From an uncultured bacterium (lineage in GTDB: Bacteria; Planctomycetota; UBA1135; GCA-002748355), in contig CALLZN010000188.1 of the NCBI GenBank assembly GCA_937858895.1, positions 1 to 50,796 on the forward strand: a DNA stretch of 50,796 nucleotides, read 5' to 3'. Below the pieces are notes generated by a model. That model had not been told where the DNA came from. It ran no database searches and saw only the letters and a list, made by a program, of their open reading frames with translations. This document shows positions 1 through 7,154 of this stretch, one piece after another (position 1 is the first letter of the stretch; each line of letters starts with the position of its first letter). The translations under genes and the position numbers were made by a program.

Positions 1-255
1 CGTCTCCCAGCGGCATGACGAGAGAGTCGCAAGGGCAGCGCTCGCGCCCATGAGCTGCAAGAAGCGTCGGCGATCGACCTCGGGAACTGCCTGCGGGTCC
101 TGGTCCGGGAACTCCCGCGCCAAGAGCTCTTGGAACTCGGGCGTGTTCTCGAGGTCGGCGAGGCTGCGCCATTCTGCCGGCGAAGCCGACACAGGAGACG
201 TCGTCGCGGACGCTCGCGCGTCCGGACTCGTGGGGGATGGGCTCATCGGTGACAT
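1..255 (-). CDS. actB: Alternative complex III subunit ActB, N-terminal part (runs off the window)
   Basis: Only the first 85 or so residues lie in the window; the gene continues beyond position 1. I translated the start directly: a Ser/Thr/Pro-rich leader, then [20 protein letters not shown], then a twin-arginine-like signal [15 protein letters not shown] followed by a Cys-containing stretch. This is the typical start of the molybdopterin-oxidoreductase-like, iron-sulfur ActB subunit of the alternative complex III quinol oxidoreductase, whose N-terminus carries a translocation-type signal. It is downstream of actA and overlaps it: ATG at 255 or, more classically, ATG at 246 in an ATGA junction with the actA stop. 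The choice of start is uncertain. The identity rests on the N-terminal motif plus the neighbour. Confidence 0.8.
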   Translation of the reverse strand, partial: MSPMSPSPTSPDARASATTSPVSASPAEWRSLADLENTPEFQELLAREFPDQDPQAVPEVDRRRFLQLMGASAALATLSSCRWET

Positions 256-890
256 GTCGAGCAGTCCGTCCTGGTCTTGATGCCGTATTCGTTCTTCAGC
301 CGGAGGCCGAGTTCCTCTTGGTTCTCTGCTTCCCAGGCCATGTTCGTGATTTCGCTGAGCGGCCGCAGGTGCTTCTCCGGTGCGCGGTGGCAATCGAGGC
401 ACCAGCCCATGGACAGCGGCTCCTGCTGCCAGACCTGCTCCATCTGGTCGATGCGCCCGTGGCACGACTTGCAGCCGATGCCGCGCGTCACGTGCGAAGC
501 GTGGTTGAAGTAGGCGTAGTCGGGCAGGTCGTGGATCTTCTGCCAGCGCATCGGCTGGCCGGTCGCGAAGGCCTCACGCAGCTTGGTGAGCTTGGGGCTC
601 GCGGTCTTGACCATCGCGTGGCAGTTCATGCACGTCGAGGTCGGCGGCACCGCCGCGAAGGCAGCCTTCTCGACCGTCGTGTGACAGTAGCGGCAGTCGA
701 GGCCGAGCTCGCCTGCGTGGAGCGCGTGGCTGAAGGGAACGGGCTGCGTCGGCGAGTAGCCGGCGTTGAGCGTCTTTGGCGACGCCCCGAACCAGAACAA
801 GAGAACCACGTAGACCGGCCCTCCCACGAGAGCAGGGACGAGCAGACCCTTGATCTTGTTCGTCCACTTCGGGAACAGGAATCGACTCAT
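243..890 (-). CDS. actA: Alternative complex III pentaheme cytochrome c subunit ActA
   Basis: This 215-residue protein has an N-terminal membrane anchor at about residues 14-34 and exactly five CxxCH haem c motifs: CRYCH 66-70, CMNCH 87-91, CKSCH 140-144, CLDCH 164-168 and CSTCH 210-214. A five-haem anchored cytochrome directly followed by an ActB-type gene is the hallmark of alternative complex III, which oxidises menaquinol or quinol and passes electrons to cytochrome c or a fused oxidase. I chose the ATG at 890 because it puts the anchor right after a short basic N-terminus; an upstream in-frame extension to 986 is Arg-rich and unlikely. The rest of the complex (ActC-F) should lie before position 1. 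Confidence 0.88.
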   Translation of the reverse strand: MSRFLFPKWTNKIKGLLVPALVGGPVYVVLLFWFGASPKTLNAGYSPTQPVPFSHALHAGELGLDCRYCHTTVEKAAFAAVPPTSTCMNCHAMVKTASPKLTKLREAFATGQPMRWQKIHDLPDYAYFNHASHVTRGIGCKSCHGRIDQMEQVWQQEPLSMGWCLDCHRAPEKHLRPLSEITNMAWEAENQEELGLRLKNEYGIKTRTDCSTCHR

Positions 891-1188
891 AGCGGTGCGC
901 CTGCGGGGGTTCGCGCGAATGCACGGACGGTGAAGAGTTCGGATGCGCGCGGTGTCCTGGTTCGCGAGTCGCCGCAGTGATGCCACGCTCGCTGGTCGAG
1001 AGCTGCCGAACCCAGCCTTAGCAATCGGAGGTTTTTAAGAGCCGGCCGCAGCGGGTCAACGTGTCTCCTTGTCGCTATGCAAAGGAAGCGTGCAAAGCGC
1101 GCCCGCGAGCGTGGCACGATGCCGCAAGCTCGGAGCCGCCGAAAGGCCGGCGCACGCACCTCAACGACACGACAGCCCCACAGCGCGT
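891..1188. other. Divergent intergenic region between actA and the DUF389 gene
   Basis: About 300 bases separate the two divergent starts and should hold both promoters. I see a short A/T-rich patch near 1032-1038 in an otherwise very GC-rich stretch, and a perfect 10-bp palindrome (TTCGCGCGAA, 910-919) just upstream of actA. I do not see a convincing -35/-10 pair. Open frames crossing this region are GC artefacts. Confidence 0.4.
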
Positions 1189-2205
1189 ATGGCCCTGCGA
1201 CGCATCGAGATCCTCTGCCCCCTGGCTCTGCGCGCCCACTTCGAGCAGCTCGCCCGCTCCAGCACCCCGCTCGCCCTCTGGGTGCAGTGCGACGATAAGA
1301 ACTGCGAGCTGCGCGCCCTCGTCGATCGCGAAAACGTCGAGGCCTTGCTCAGCGACATCGAGTCCTTCTTGGCGCTGCAAGAGGACGGAACCGACGTGCA
1401 GGTGGCCGTCCTCGAGGTCAAGGCTTCGTTGCCGCGCGCGAGGCCGGAGCCCGCGAAGGATCGCGAGACCATCGTGGGGCGCGCCCGGGAACGGCGCTTC
1501 AAGCGCATCAGCCGCGACGAACTCAGCGCCGAGATCGCCAAGGGCGCCGACCTCGATGCGGTCTTCTTGGTCACGGTCGTGCTCTCGACCATCGTCGCGA
1601 CGATCGGCCTGCTCAGGAACAGCCCCGCGACGGTGATCGGCGCCATGGTCATCGCCCCGCTCATGGGACCCAACATCGCGCTCGCCCTGGCGACGACGCT
1701 CGGCGACGCCCAGCTCGCCAAGCGTGCGCTGGTCACGAGCGCGGCTGGGCTCGCGACAGCGATCGGGGCCGCGGGGACCATCGCGCTCTTCTTGCCACCG
1801 ATCGACCCCGAGGCCGTGCCCGAGATCGCGGCCCGCGTCCAACCCCACTGGAGCGATGCCGTGCTGGCGCTGGCCTCGGGCGTTGCGGGGGCCCTCGCCT
1901 ACACGACGGGGGTCTCGACGAGCTTGGTCGGCGTCATGGTCGCAGTGGCCCTACTCCCACCGACGGTCGTCGCGACGATGCTCGCGATCCAGGGCCAGGG
2001 CGCCGCCGTCCAGGCAGCCTTACTCGTCGCGACCAACGTCTTCGGCGTCATGCTCGCCGCGATCGCGACCTTCCGCGTCCAGGGCATTCACCCACACTCA
2101 TGGTGGGACAAGCAGCGAAGCGAACGCCGAACGACGTGGGCCTTGATCCTGCTCTTTGCGCTCTTGTGCGCCTTTACGGCGCTGCTCGTGCTGCGAGCGC
2201 GCTGA
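1189..2205 (+). CDS. DUF389 / TIGR00341-type membrane protein
   Basis: A 338-residue protein. Residues about 1-90 form a soluble ferredoxin-like region beginning MALRRIEILCPL. A hydrophobic core follows with the family signature SPATVIGAMVIAPLMGPNIA and several Ala/Leu/Val-rich membrane helices, ending in a final helix (WALILLFALLCAFTALLVL). This matches the DUF389 family of uncharacterised inner-membrane proteins. The ATG at 1189 is preferred over an upstream in-frame ATG at 1069, because the 40 extra residues are Arg/Pro-rich and unlike the family start. It stands alone, divergent from actA and convergent with the tRNA-Gly gene. Its function is unknown. Confidence 0.82.
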   Translation: MALRRIEILCPLALRAHFEQLARSSTPLALWVQCDDKNCELRALVDRENVEALLSDIESFLALQEDGTDVQVAVLEVKASLPRARPEPAKDRETIVGRARERRFKRISRDELSAEIAKGADLDAVFLVTVVLSTIVATIGLLRNSPATVIGAMVIAPLMGPNIALALATTLGDAQLAKRALVTSAAGLATAIGAAGTIALFLPPIDPEAVPEIAARVQPHWSDAVLALASGVAGALAYTTGVSTSLVGVMVAVALLPPTVVATMLAIQGQGAAVQAALLVATNVFGVMLAAIATFRVQGIHPHSWWDKQRSERRTTWALILLFALLCAFTALLVLRAR

Positions 2206-2279
2206 GCGCCGCCTGCCGGGGCCGGGCCAATGAGGCCGAAGAAGACGCCCAGGAGACTCGAGGAGACCCGGAAGAGAAG

Positions 2280-2355
2280 TGGAGCGGGTGATCGGATTCG
2301 AACCGACGACCCTCACGTTGGCAACGTGATGCTCTAGCCGCTGAGCTACACCCGC
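2280..2355 (-). tRNA. tRNA-Gly (anticodon GCC), CCA encoded
   Basis: Read on the minus strand the sequence folds as a cloverleaf. The acceptor stem is GCGGGTG/CACCCGC, and the D-arm includes AGCTCAGC. The anticodon stem TCACG/CGTGA closes the loop TTGCCAA with anticodon GCC, and the T-arm contains GGTTCGAATCC. The discriminator base is T at 2283, followed directly by CCA (2282-2280), so the 3' end is genome-encoded. Without CCA the gene is 2283-2355 (73 nt). Confidence 0.96.
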
Positions 2356-2404
2356 TCGTGAGCGACACCCAACCGTGAAGATGGAGGTCGCTGCAAGGGC
2401 GAGA

Positions 2405-2432
2405 ACTGTAAGGAAGGCGAAGTCCAAGTCAA
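2405..2432 (-). promoter_or_regulatory. Predicted sigma-70 promoter for tRNA-Gly
   Basis: On the minus strand TTGACT (2432-2427) is followed after 16 bases by TACAGT (2410-2405), a fair match to the -35/-10 consensus. It lies about 50 bases upstream of the mature tRNA 5' end at 2355. It is the best consensus promoter I found in the window and fits a strong stable-RNA gene. The assignment is by pattern only. Confidence 0.5.
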
Positions 2433-2471
2433 GCCCAAGAGTCGAAGGTCGCGAGCCGGCCACCGACGCCT

Positions 2472-4259
2472 ATGATCCCGGCACTTATGGCGAGGCACGA
2501 AGCGCCGGAAATCCTCAGCGACATCCTCCGCCACGCGGCCGCCGCGTGGCCTTCGGACCTGATCCTGCGCCGCGAGGACCCACGCAAAGAACGACCGCAG
2601 CGCTACGCCGACTTCGACCGCGACGTCGATGCGCTCGCTGTCGCGCTGCGGACCGAGCCGCGACAGGGCGGACAGCTCGTCTCGGGTGATCGCGTTGCGC
2701 TCTTCGCCGACAACGCGAGGTCCTGGCTCCTCTGCGACCAGGCTCTTGCGCGCGCGGGCCTCGTCTCGGTGCCGCGTGGCACCGACAGCTCGCCCGCGGA
2801 GCTCCGAGCGATCGTCGAGCACTCGGGTGCGCGCCTCGTGCTGCTCGGGCGAGATCTACCCATCGAAGTCCCGCCCGAAGTCGATGTCCTCCTGCTGCCC
2901 GACCGGCTCGAGCAACTCTTGGAGCGCGGCCACGCCCTCCTCGGCCAGGAGGCCGGCCGAAAGACTCTGCACGACGTGCGACCGAAGAGTGCCGACCTCT
3001 GCACGATCGTCTACACGAGCGGCACGACCGGTAACCCGAAGGGGGTCATGCTCACGCATGCGAACCTCGTGTCCAACGTGTTGGCCGTCAACGCGACCCT
3101 GAGCTTCCCCGGTCGCGGCACCATGCTGTCGCTCCTGCCGAGCTGGCACATGTTCGAGCGCGTCTTCGAGTATGTGTCCATCTCGCGCTCTTGCTGCATC
3201 GTCTACACGGACAGCCGCCGCCTCGCTGGCGACCTCGCGAGCTTTCGGCCCGACATCCTCGCTTTTGTGCCGCGCATCTGGGAGCTCTTGGCAAGCGCGA
3301 TGCAAAAGAAGCTCGAAGCTCTGCCGAGCGGCAAGCGCCGCGTCGTTAGCGCGCTGCGTCGCCTCGGCCGCTCGGCCTTGCAGTCGCGCAGCAAGAGCCT
3401 GAAGCGCCGCCTCCATCGCTGGCTCTGCAAACGCCTGCTCGCGCCCATCCACGAAGCGCTCGGCGGCCGGGTCGCCCTCGCCGTTTCGGGTGGCGGCAGC
3501 CTTCCGCCCGAGGTCGACCGCCTCTTGCTCGAAGTGGGCGTCCCCTTCCTCAATGGCTACGGGCTCACGGAAACGAGCCCATGCCTGACTGTCCGCGAAC
3601 CGGAGGGGAACCGCCCCAACTCGATCGGCCCGCCGCTGCCTGGCACGGAGCTGCGCATCGTGCGCGACGGTGCCGTCGTCGACGGCGTCGGCGTCCTAGG
3701 GGCCGGTGTCGTCGGCGAGATCCAAGCCCGCGGCCCGCAAGTCATGCGCGGCTATCACCGCGACGAAGTCGCGACGCGCGCCGTGCTCGACGACGAGGGC
3801 TGGTTCCGCACGGGCGACCTCGGCAGCCGCGACAAGGACGGCTGGTACCGCATCACCGGACGCATCAAGGACACCATCGTCCTCGCTGGCGGCGAGAACG
3901 TCGAACCCGAACCCATCGAGGGGCGACTCAAGACGAGCCCGTGGATCGAGCAGATCATGCTCGTCGGCCAGGACGCAAAGCTCTTGGGTGCCCTCATCGT
4001 CGTCGACGCCGAGCACTGCACGAGCGCGCTCGGACGCTTCGATCCGCAATGCGGCGAGCTACGCGCGCGCCTGCGCGGCGAAGTCGATCGCCTACTGACC
4101 CTCGAGGCGGGCTTCCGTCGCATCGACAAGGTCGGCCCCTTCGCCGTTCTCGCTGCACCCTTCACGGTGGAAGACGGCAGCATGACCGCGACCCTCAAGC
4201 TGAAGCGTCACGTCATCGCCGAGCGCTACCGCGACCTCATCGAAGACCTCTACAAGTGA
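2472..4259 (+). CDS. Long-chain acyl-CoA synthetase (AMP-forming)
   Basis: A 595-residue member of the ANL adenylating superfamily. It has the P-loop-like A3 motif YTSGTTGNPKGVMLTH (about residues 179-194), the A5 motif GYGLTETSP, the A7/A8 region GWFRTGDLG and TGRIKDTIVLAGGENVEP, and the FadD15-type insertion between them. It should activate fatty acids to acyl-CoA through an acyl-AMP intermediate at the cytoplasmic membrane. In this class the terminal catalytic Lys region is shortened and the protein ends LKRHVIAERYRDLIEDLYK, as in FadD15-like enzymes. An alternative ATG lies 15 bases downstream at 2487. The gene is translationally coupled to the following thiD-like gene by a GTGA overlap. 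Confidence 0.92.
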   Translation: MIPALMARHEAPEILSDILRHAAAAWPSDLILRREDPRKERPQRYADFDRDVDALAVALRTEPRQGGQLVSGDRVALFADNARSWLLCDQALARAGLVSVPRGTDSSPAELRAIVEHSGARLVLLGRDLPIEVPPEVDVLLLPDRLEQLLERGHALLGQEAGRKTLHDVRPKSADLCTIVYTSGTTGNPKGVMLTHANLVSNVLAVNATLSFPGRGTMLSLLPSWHMFERVFEYVSISRSCCIVYTDSRRLAGDLASFRPDILAFVPRIWELLASAMQKKLEALPSGKRRVVSALRRLGRSALQSRSKSLKRRLHRWLCKRLLAPIHEALGGRVALAVSGGGSLPPEVDRLLLEVGVPFLNGYGLTETSPCLTVREPEGNRPNSIGPPLPGTELRIVRDGAVVDGVGVLGAGVVGEIQARGPQVMRGYHRDEVATRAVLDDEGWFRTGDLGSRDKDGWYRITGRIKDTIVLAGGENVEPEPIEGRLKTSPWIEQIMLVGQDAKLLGALIVVDAEHCTSALGRFDPQCGELRARLRGEVDRLLTLEAGFRRIDKVGPFAVLAAPFTVEDGSMTATLKLKRHVIAERYRDLIEDLYK

Positions 4260-5026
4260 GACAAGTGACTGGCTCCGTCCTCGTCCTCGCGGGCGTCGAT
4301 CCTTCCGGCGCCGCAGGCTTGCAGCGTGACGTCTGGGCGATCCAACGCTGCGGGCAACGAGCACTCGCGATCCCGACCTGCCTGACCTTGCAGAGCCGCG
4401 TCGCGCGCGCCGACGCGGTCGACCTGGCCTGGCTCGCCGACACCCTCGATGACCGCGTCGAGGTCTTCGCCTCGCGGCGCGACTTCGCGGCGATCAAGGT
4501 CGGCCTCGTCGTCCACGAGGCGGTTTGGCGCGTGCTGCTGCCCCGACTCGCGCGCTTCGTCGACCAAGGCGTGCCGCTCGTCGTCGATCCGGTGCGCGGA
4601 CCTTCGTCGGGCCGCTTCGAGGTCGAGCCCCTGGTGCGCGGCATCCTGCGCAACGAGGTCGCGGCGCTCGGCGCCGTCTTGACGCCCAACCTGCCCGAGC
4701 TGACTTGGCTCAGCGAAGCGGCGGACGAAGACGCAGCCCTGCAGGACGTTCTCGCGTGCGGTTACCGAGCGGTCTTCCTCAAGGCCGGGCACCGCAGCGA
4801 GGGCTCGTCGCTCGTCGACCGCCTCGCGTGGCCGGACCGCGAAGCGCGCTTCTCGCGCCCGCGCCGCGCGGGCCCTGGGCGCCGCGGGACGGGCTGCGTC
4901 CTCGCGAGCTTCTTGGCTGCGGGCCTCGCCGAAGGGCTCGATGTCGAGACCGCGGCGCGAGTCGCGGGGCACCGCCTGCAGCAGGCTTGGGACGAACTCG
5001 ACATCGCCGCGGCCCCACAGCCTTGA
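4256..5026 (+). CDS. thiD: ThiD-like hydroxymethylpyrimidine (phosphate) kinase
   Basis: A 256-residue ribokinase-fold protein. The N-terminus VLVLAGVDPSGAAGLQRDV matches the ThiD substrate-binding start (AGSDPSGGAGIQAD), and the C-terminal GTGCVLASFLAAGLAEG is the anion-hole / catalytic GTGC motif. Family members phosphorylate HMP and HMP-P for thiamine synthesis. The start is taken as GTG 4256, which overlaps the preceding stop (GTGA); GTG 4265 is an alternative. The protein is divergent in the middle, and its only operon partner is an acyl-CoA synthetase, not a thiamine gene. There is no TPP riboswitch upstream. A related kinase specificity is possible. Confidence 0.78.
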   Translation: MRQVTGSVLVLAGVDPSGAAGLQRDVWAIQRCGQRALAIPTCLTLQSRVARADAVDLAWLADTLDDRVEVFASRRDFAAIKVGLVVHEAVWRVLLPRLARFVDQGVPLVVDPVRGPSSGRFEVEPLVRGILRNEVAALGAVLTPNLPELTWLSEAADEDAALQDVLACGYRAVFLKAGHRSEGSSLVDRLAWPDREARFSRPRRAGPGRRGTGCVLASFLAAGLAEGLDVETAARVAGHRLQQAWDELDIAAAPQP

Positions 5027-5035
5027 GCAGCGGAA

Positions 5036-6067
5036 TCAGATCAGGCGCTTCGCCGAAGTCTGGTCTTCGTCGAGGGCCTCGAGCAGGCGCTGGTAAAGCC
5101 TGCGCTCAAGGCGCCGCAGCGTGCGCGGGCTCTCGTCCGCGAGCGGGATGCTCGCGCCGCCGACCGTGCCGTGACCGCCGTAGCTGCCTTCGCCATCGAG
5201 GACTTCGCGCAGCAGCGACCACGCATCGCGACCGTAGGAGTTCGCGCGCACCGAGACGTAGTAGGTGTTCTTGTAGAGGCCGCCGGTCACGACCCACTCC
5301 GTGCCTTCGAGGCGCAGCAGCAGGTCGGCGTATTCGGCGACGATCTCGGGGTTCTCGGTGTGGCCGAGGCTGCAGACGGCGAGCTTGCCGTGGACCCGCG
5401 TCTCGTTGAGCGCCTGCCGAAAGACCTTGAAGTAGTTCGACGGCAGCGCCGGACGCGCGATCGAAGCAAGCGCCGCACGATCGGCTCGCTGCAACAAGTA
5501 CAAGTAAGCCCGCTCGTCCAGCGGGCTCGTGTTGCGCGAAAGATCGGCGGTGTCGGTGCGGATGCCGTAGAGCAGCGCCGTCGCGACGCGCGGCGGCGGC
5601 TCGAGGCCGAGCTCCATGATGTAGCCGGTGATGATCGAGCACGTCGCACCGACATCGGTGCGCACGTCGCGAAACTTGCTCGGGCCCGCGCCCTGGGTCG
5701 GCGGAATGTGGTGGTCGACCACGGCGTCGAGCTGGATCGAAGGCGGGACGAAGGTGTGCCCGAAGCCCGGCTGCGTGTCGACCATCGCGAAGCCATCGAA
5801 GCGCGCCAGGTCGAGATCTTCGAGGCGCACGATGCCGATGCCGAGCGCTCGCACCATCTCGAGGTTCTCGGCGCGGAAGATATCGCCGCGGTAGCCGAAG
5901 CTCGTCGAGACGCCGAGCTGCTTCTCGAGCAAGAAGCGCAAGCCGAAGGCCCCACCCATCGAATCCGGGTCAGGGTTGTTGTGGCTCAGGACGAGGACGC
6001 GGCTGCGCCCCTCGAAAGCTTCGAGGAGCTCGTGCACACGACTCGGGGTTTGGAGTGTCGTCGTCAT
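5036..6067 (-). CDS. DHH/DHHA1 phosphoesterase (NrnA / RecJ-like)
   Basis: This 343-residue protein has the DHH family motifs in order: SHNNPDPDSMGGAFGL (motif I), MVDTQPGF (motif II), the name-giving VVDHHIPP (motif III) and YGIRTDTADL (motif IV). A C-terminal DHHA1 domain carries the glycine-rich GGHGTVGGAS signature. Length and order fit the NrnA-type nano-RNase / pAp phosphatase group, which degrades short oligonucleotides or 3'-phosphoadenosine-5'-phosphate using Mn ions. The ATG at 6067 is chosen since the upstream in-frame stretch is not family-like; an ATG at 6109 is also possible. There is no clear Shine-Dalgarno. A 5-bp hairpin (6076-6089) sits just upstream of the start. The gene is convergent with thiD, nine bases away. 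Confidence 0.88.
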   Translation of the reverse strand: MTTTLQTPSRVHELLEAFEGRSRVLVLSHNNPDPDSMGGAFGLRFLLEKQLGVSTSFGYRGDIFRAENLEMVRALGIGIVRLEDLDLARFDGFAMVDTQPGFGHTFVPPSIQLDAVVDHHIPPTQGAGPSKFRDVRTDVGATCSIITGYIMELGLEPPPRVATALLYGIRTDTADLSRNTSPLDERAYLYLLQRADRAALASIARPALPSNYFKVFRQALNETRVHGKLAVCSLGHTENPEIVAEYADLLLRLEGTEWVVTGGLYKNTYYVSVRANSYGRDAWSLLREVLDGEGSYGGHGTVGGASIPLADESPRTLRRLERRLYQRLLEALDEDQTSAKRLI

Positions 6068-6134
6068 CGACGGATGCAGCGAAGGCTGCCGCAAGGCGGC
6101 AATGATCATCTTTCGACTACGGAGCCGTCCCGCC

Positions 6135-7049
6135 TTAGAGGTCGAACTTTTCCAAGAGCGCGCGACCGTGCCGCAGTTCGTCGGGCCGGCAGGCTGGGTC
6201 AGGCTCGAGGCAGCAGGCAAGGCGCTCCGAAGCCCGGCCGCTATAGGGCTGTAAAACGCCATAATCTACAAGGCCCGACCCGGGCACCGAGCGCGGCCCA
6301 TGCTCGCCGTAGTCCTCCAAGTCCATGCCGCGCAGATACTTAGACAAGCACTCGAGCACGGCGCCGTGCTCGGGACCACCGCTTCTCCCGTGCCAGGCGA
6401 CGACAGAAGCCCGGTGCCAGTAAGCGAGGCGCCGTGTCGAGGCGAGGTCGTCGAGGATGGCCTCGAGGGCGTCGAGCCCGCTCAGCGAGCCGAGGTCCGA
6501 GGATTCGGTCAGGCAGAAGCGAAAGTCCGGATGTTGACGCAGTAGGGCGTGGAGGTTGCGGCACGCGTGCTCGAGCCCGGCGTCGCGCCGCCCCTCGATG
6601 GCCGCCATGGCTCGCGTCCGGAGTTCCGGGTCGGGCGCGCGGCCGACCGACAAGGCAGTCGCAATCTCGCCGCGCCCTTCTTGGGCCAGCTTGAGACCGA
6701 GGGGCGGCGCTTCGAGCACGAGGACGTTGACGCCGATGGCCCGACCCAGGACAGCTGCGCGCTCGACGCGCTCACGCACGGCGAGCACGTCGTCCGCGCG
6801 GCTCGAGGCCAGCGACGCTTGACCCGCGTCCTCGAAGGGCCGCGCGACACGGATAGCCGGCATCGAGAAGGGCAGGTCCTCCGTCTCGGTCCGCAGCTCG
6901 TGCCACGGAAAGCGCCGCGCAGTCGGCGCAGGCAAGACGCCGGAGAAGCCGAGTTCGAGCGCCAGCAATGCAGCGCGACGACACGACGCAATGCCCTGCG
7001 ATGCGAGCCAAGCCCCGCCGAGCACCAGGGTGCCGTCCGTGTTCGCCAT
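6135..7049 (-). CDS. Xylose-isomerase-like TIM-barrel protein (sugar phosphate isomerase/epimerase-like)
   Basis: A 304-residue protein beginning MANTDGTLVLGGAWL. The pattern of alternating hydrophobic strands and Ala-rich helices fits an AP-endonuclease-2 / xylose-isomerase TIM barrel. Supporting segments are VNVLVLEAPPLGLKLA, HPDFRFCLTES, LAYWHRASVVAWHG and the late GMDLEDYGEHGPRSVPGSG, which resembles the metal-binding HxxD...PGxG strand of that superfamily. The usual His/Asp/Glu metal ligands are only partly recognisable, so activity is uncertain. ATG 7049 is preferred to the in-frame ATG at 7064. The gene is divergent from aconitase and upstream of the DHH gene on the same strand. The substrate is unknown. 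Confidence 0.6.
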   Translation of the reverse strand: MANTDGTLVLGGAWLASQGIASCRRAALLALELGFSGVLPAPTARRFPWHELRTETEDLPFSMPAIRVARPFEDAGQASLASSRADDVLAVRERVERAAVLGRAIGVNVLVLEAPPLGLKLAQEGRGEIATALSVGRAPDPELRTRAMAAIEGRRDAGLEHACRNLHALLRQHPDFRFCLTESSDLGSLSGLDALEAILDDLASTRRLAYWHRASVVAWHGRSGGPEHGAVLECLSKYLRGMDLEDYGEHGPRSVPGSGLVDYGVLQPYSGRASERLACCLEPDPACRPDELRHGRALLEKFDL

Positions 7050-7114
7050 GACACAGTCATACAATCCGCTCGCTTGTTGCGACAGGGTCTCTTAACTGCT
7101 CACCTAGTGGAGCT

Positions 7115-7135
7115 GCATCGCGAGAGGCGCGATGC
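7115..7135 (+). promoter_or_regulatory. Hairpin in the aconitase leader
   Basis: GCATCGCG (7115-7122) and CGCGATGC (7128-7135) form a perfect 8-bp stem with a 5-base AGAGG loop. A T-T mismatch and two further pairs can extend it. It ends 19 bases before the acn ATG, directly upstream of the AGGAG ribosome-binding site. It could modulate translation or be an operator palindrome; the function is inference. Confidence 0.45.
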
Positions 7136-7154
7136 TGCACACGCAGGAGCCCAG

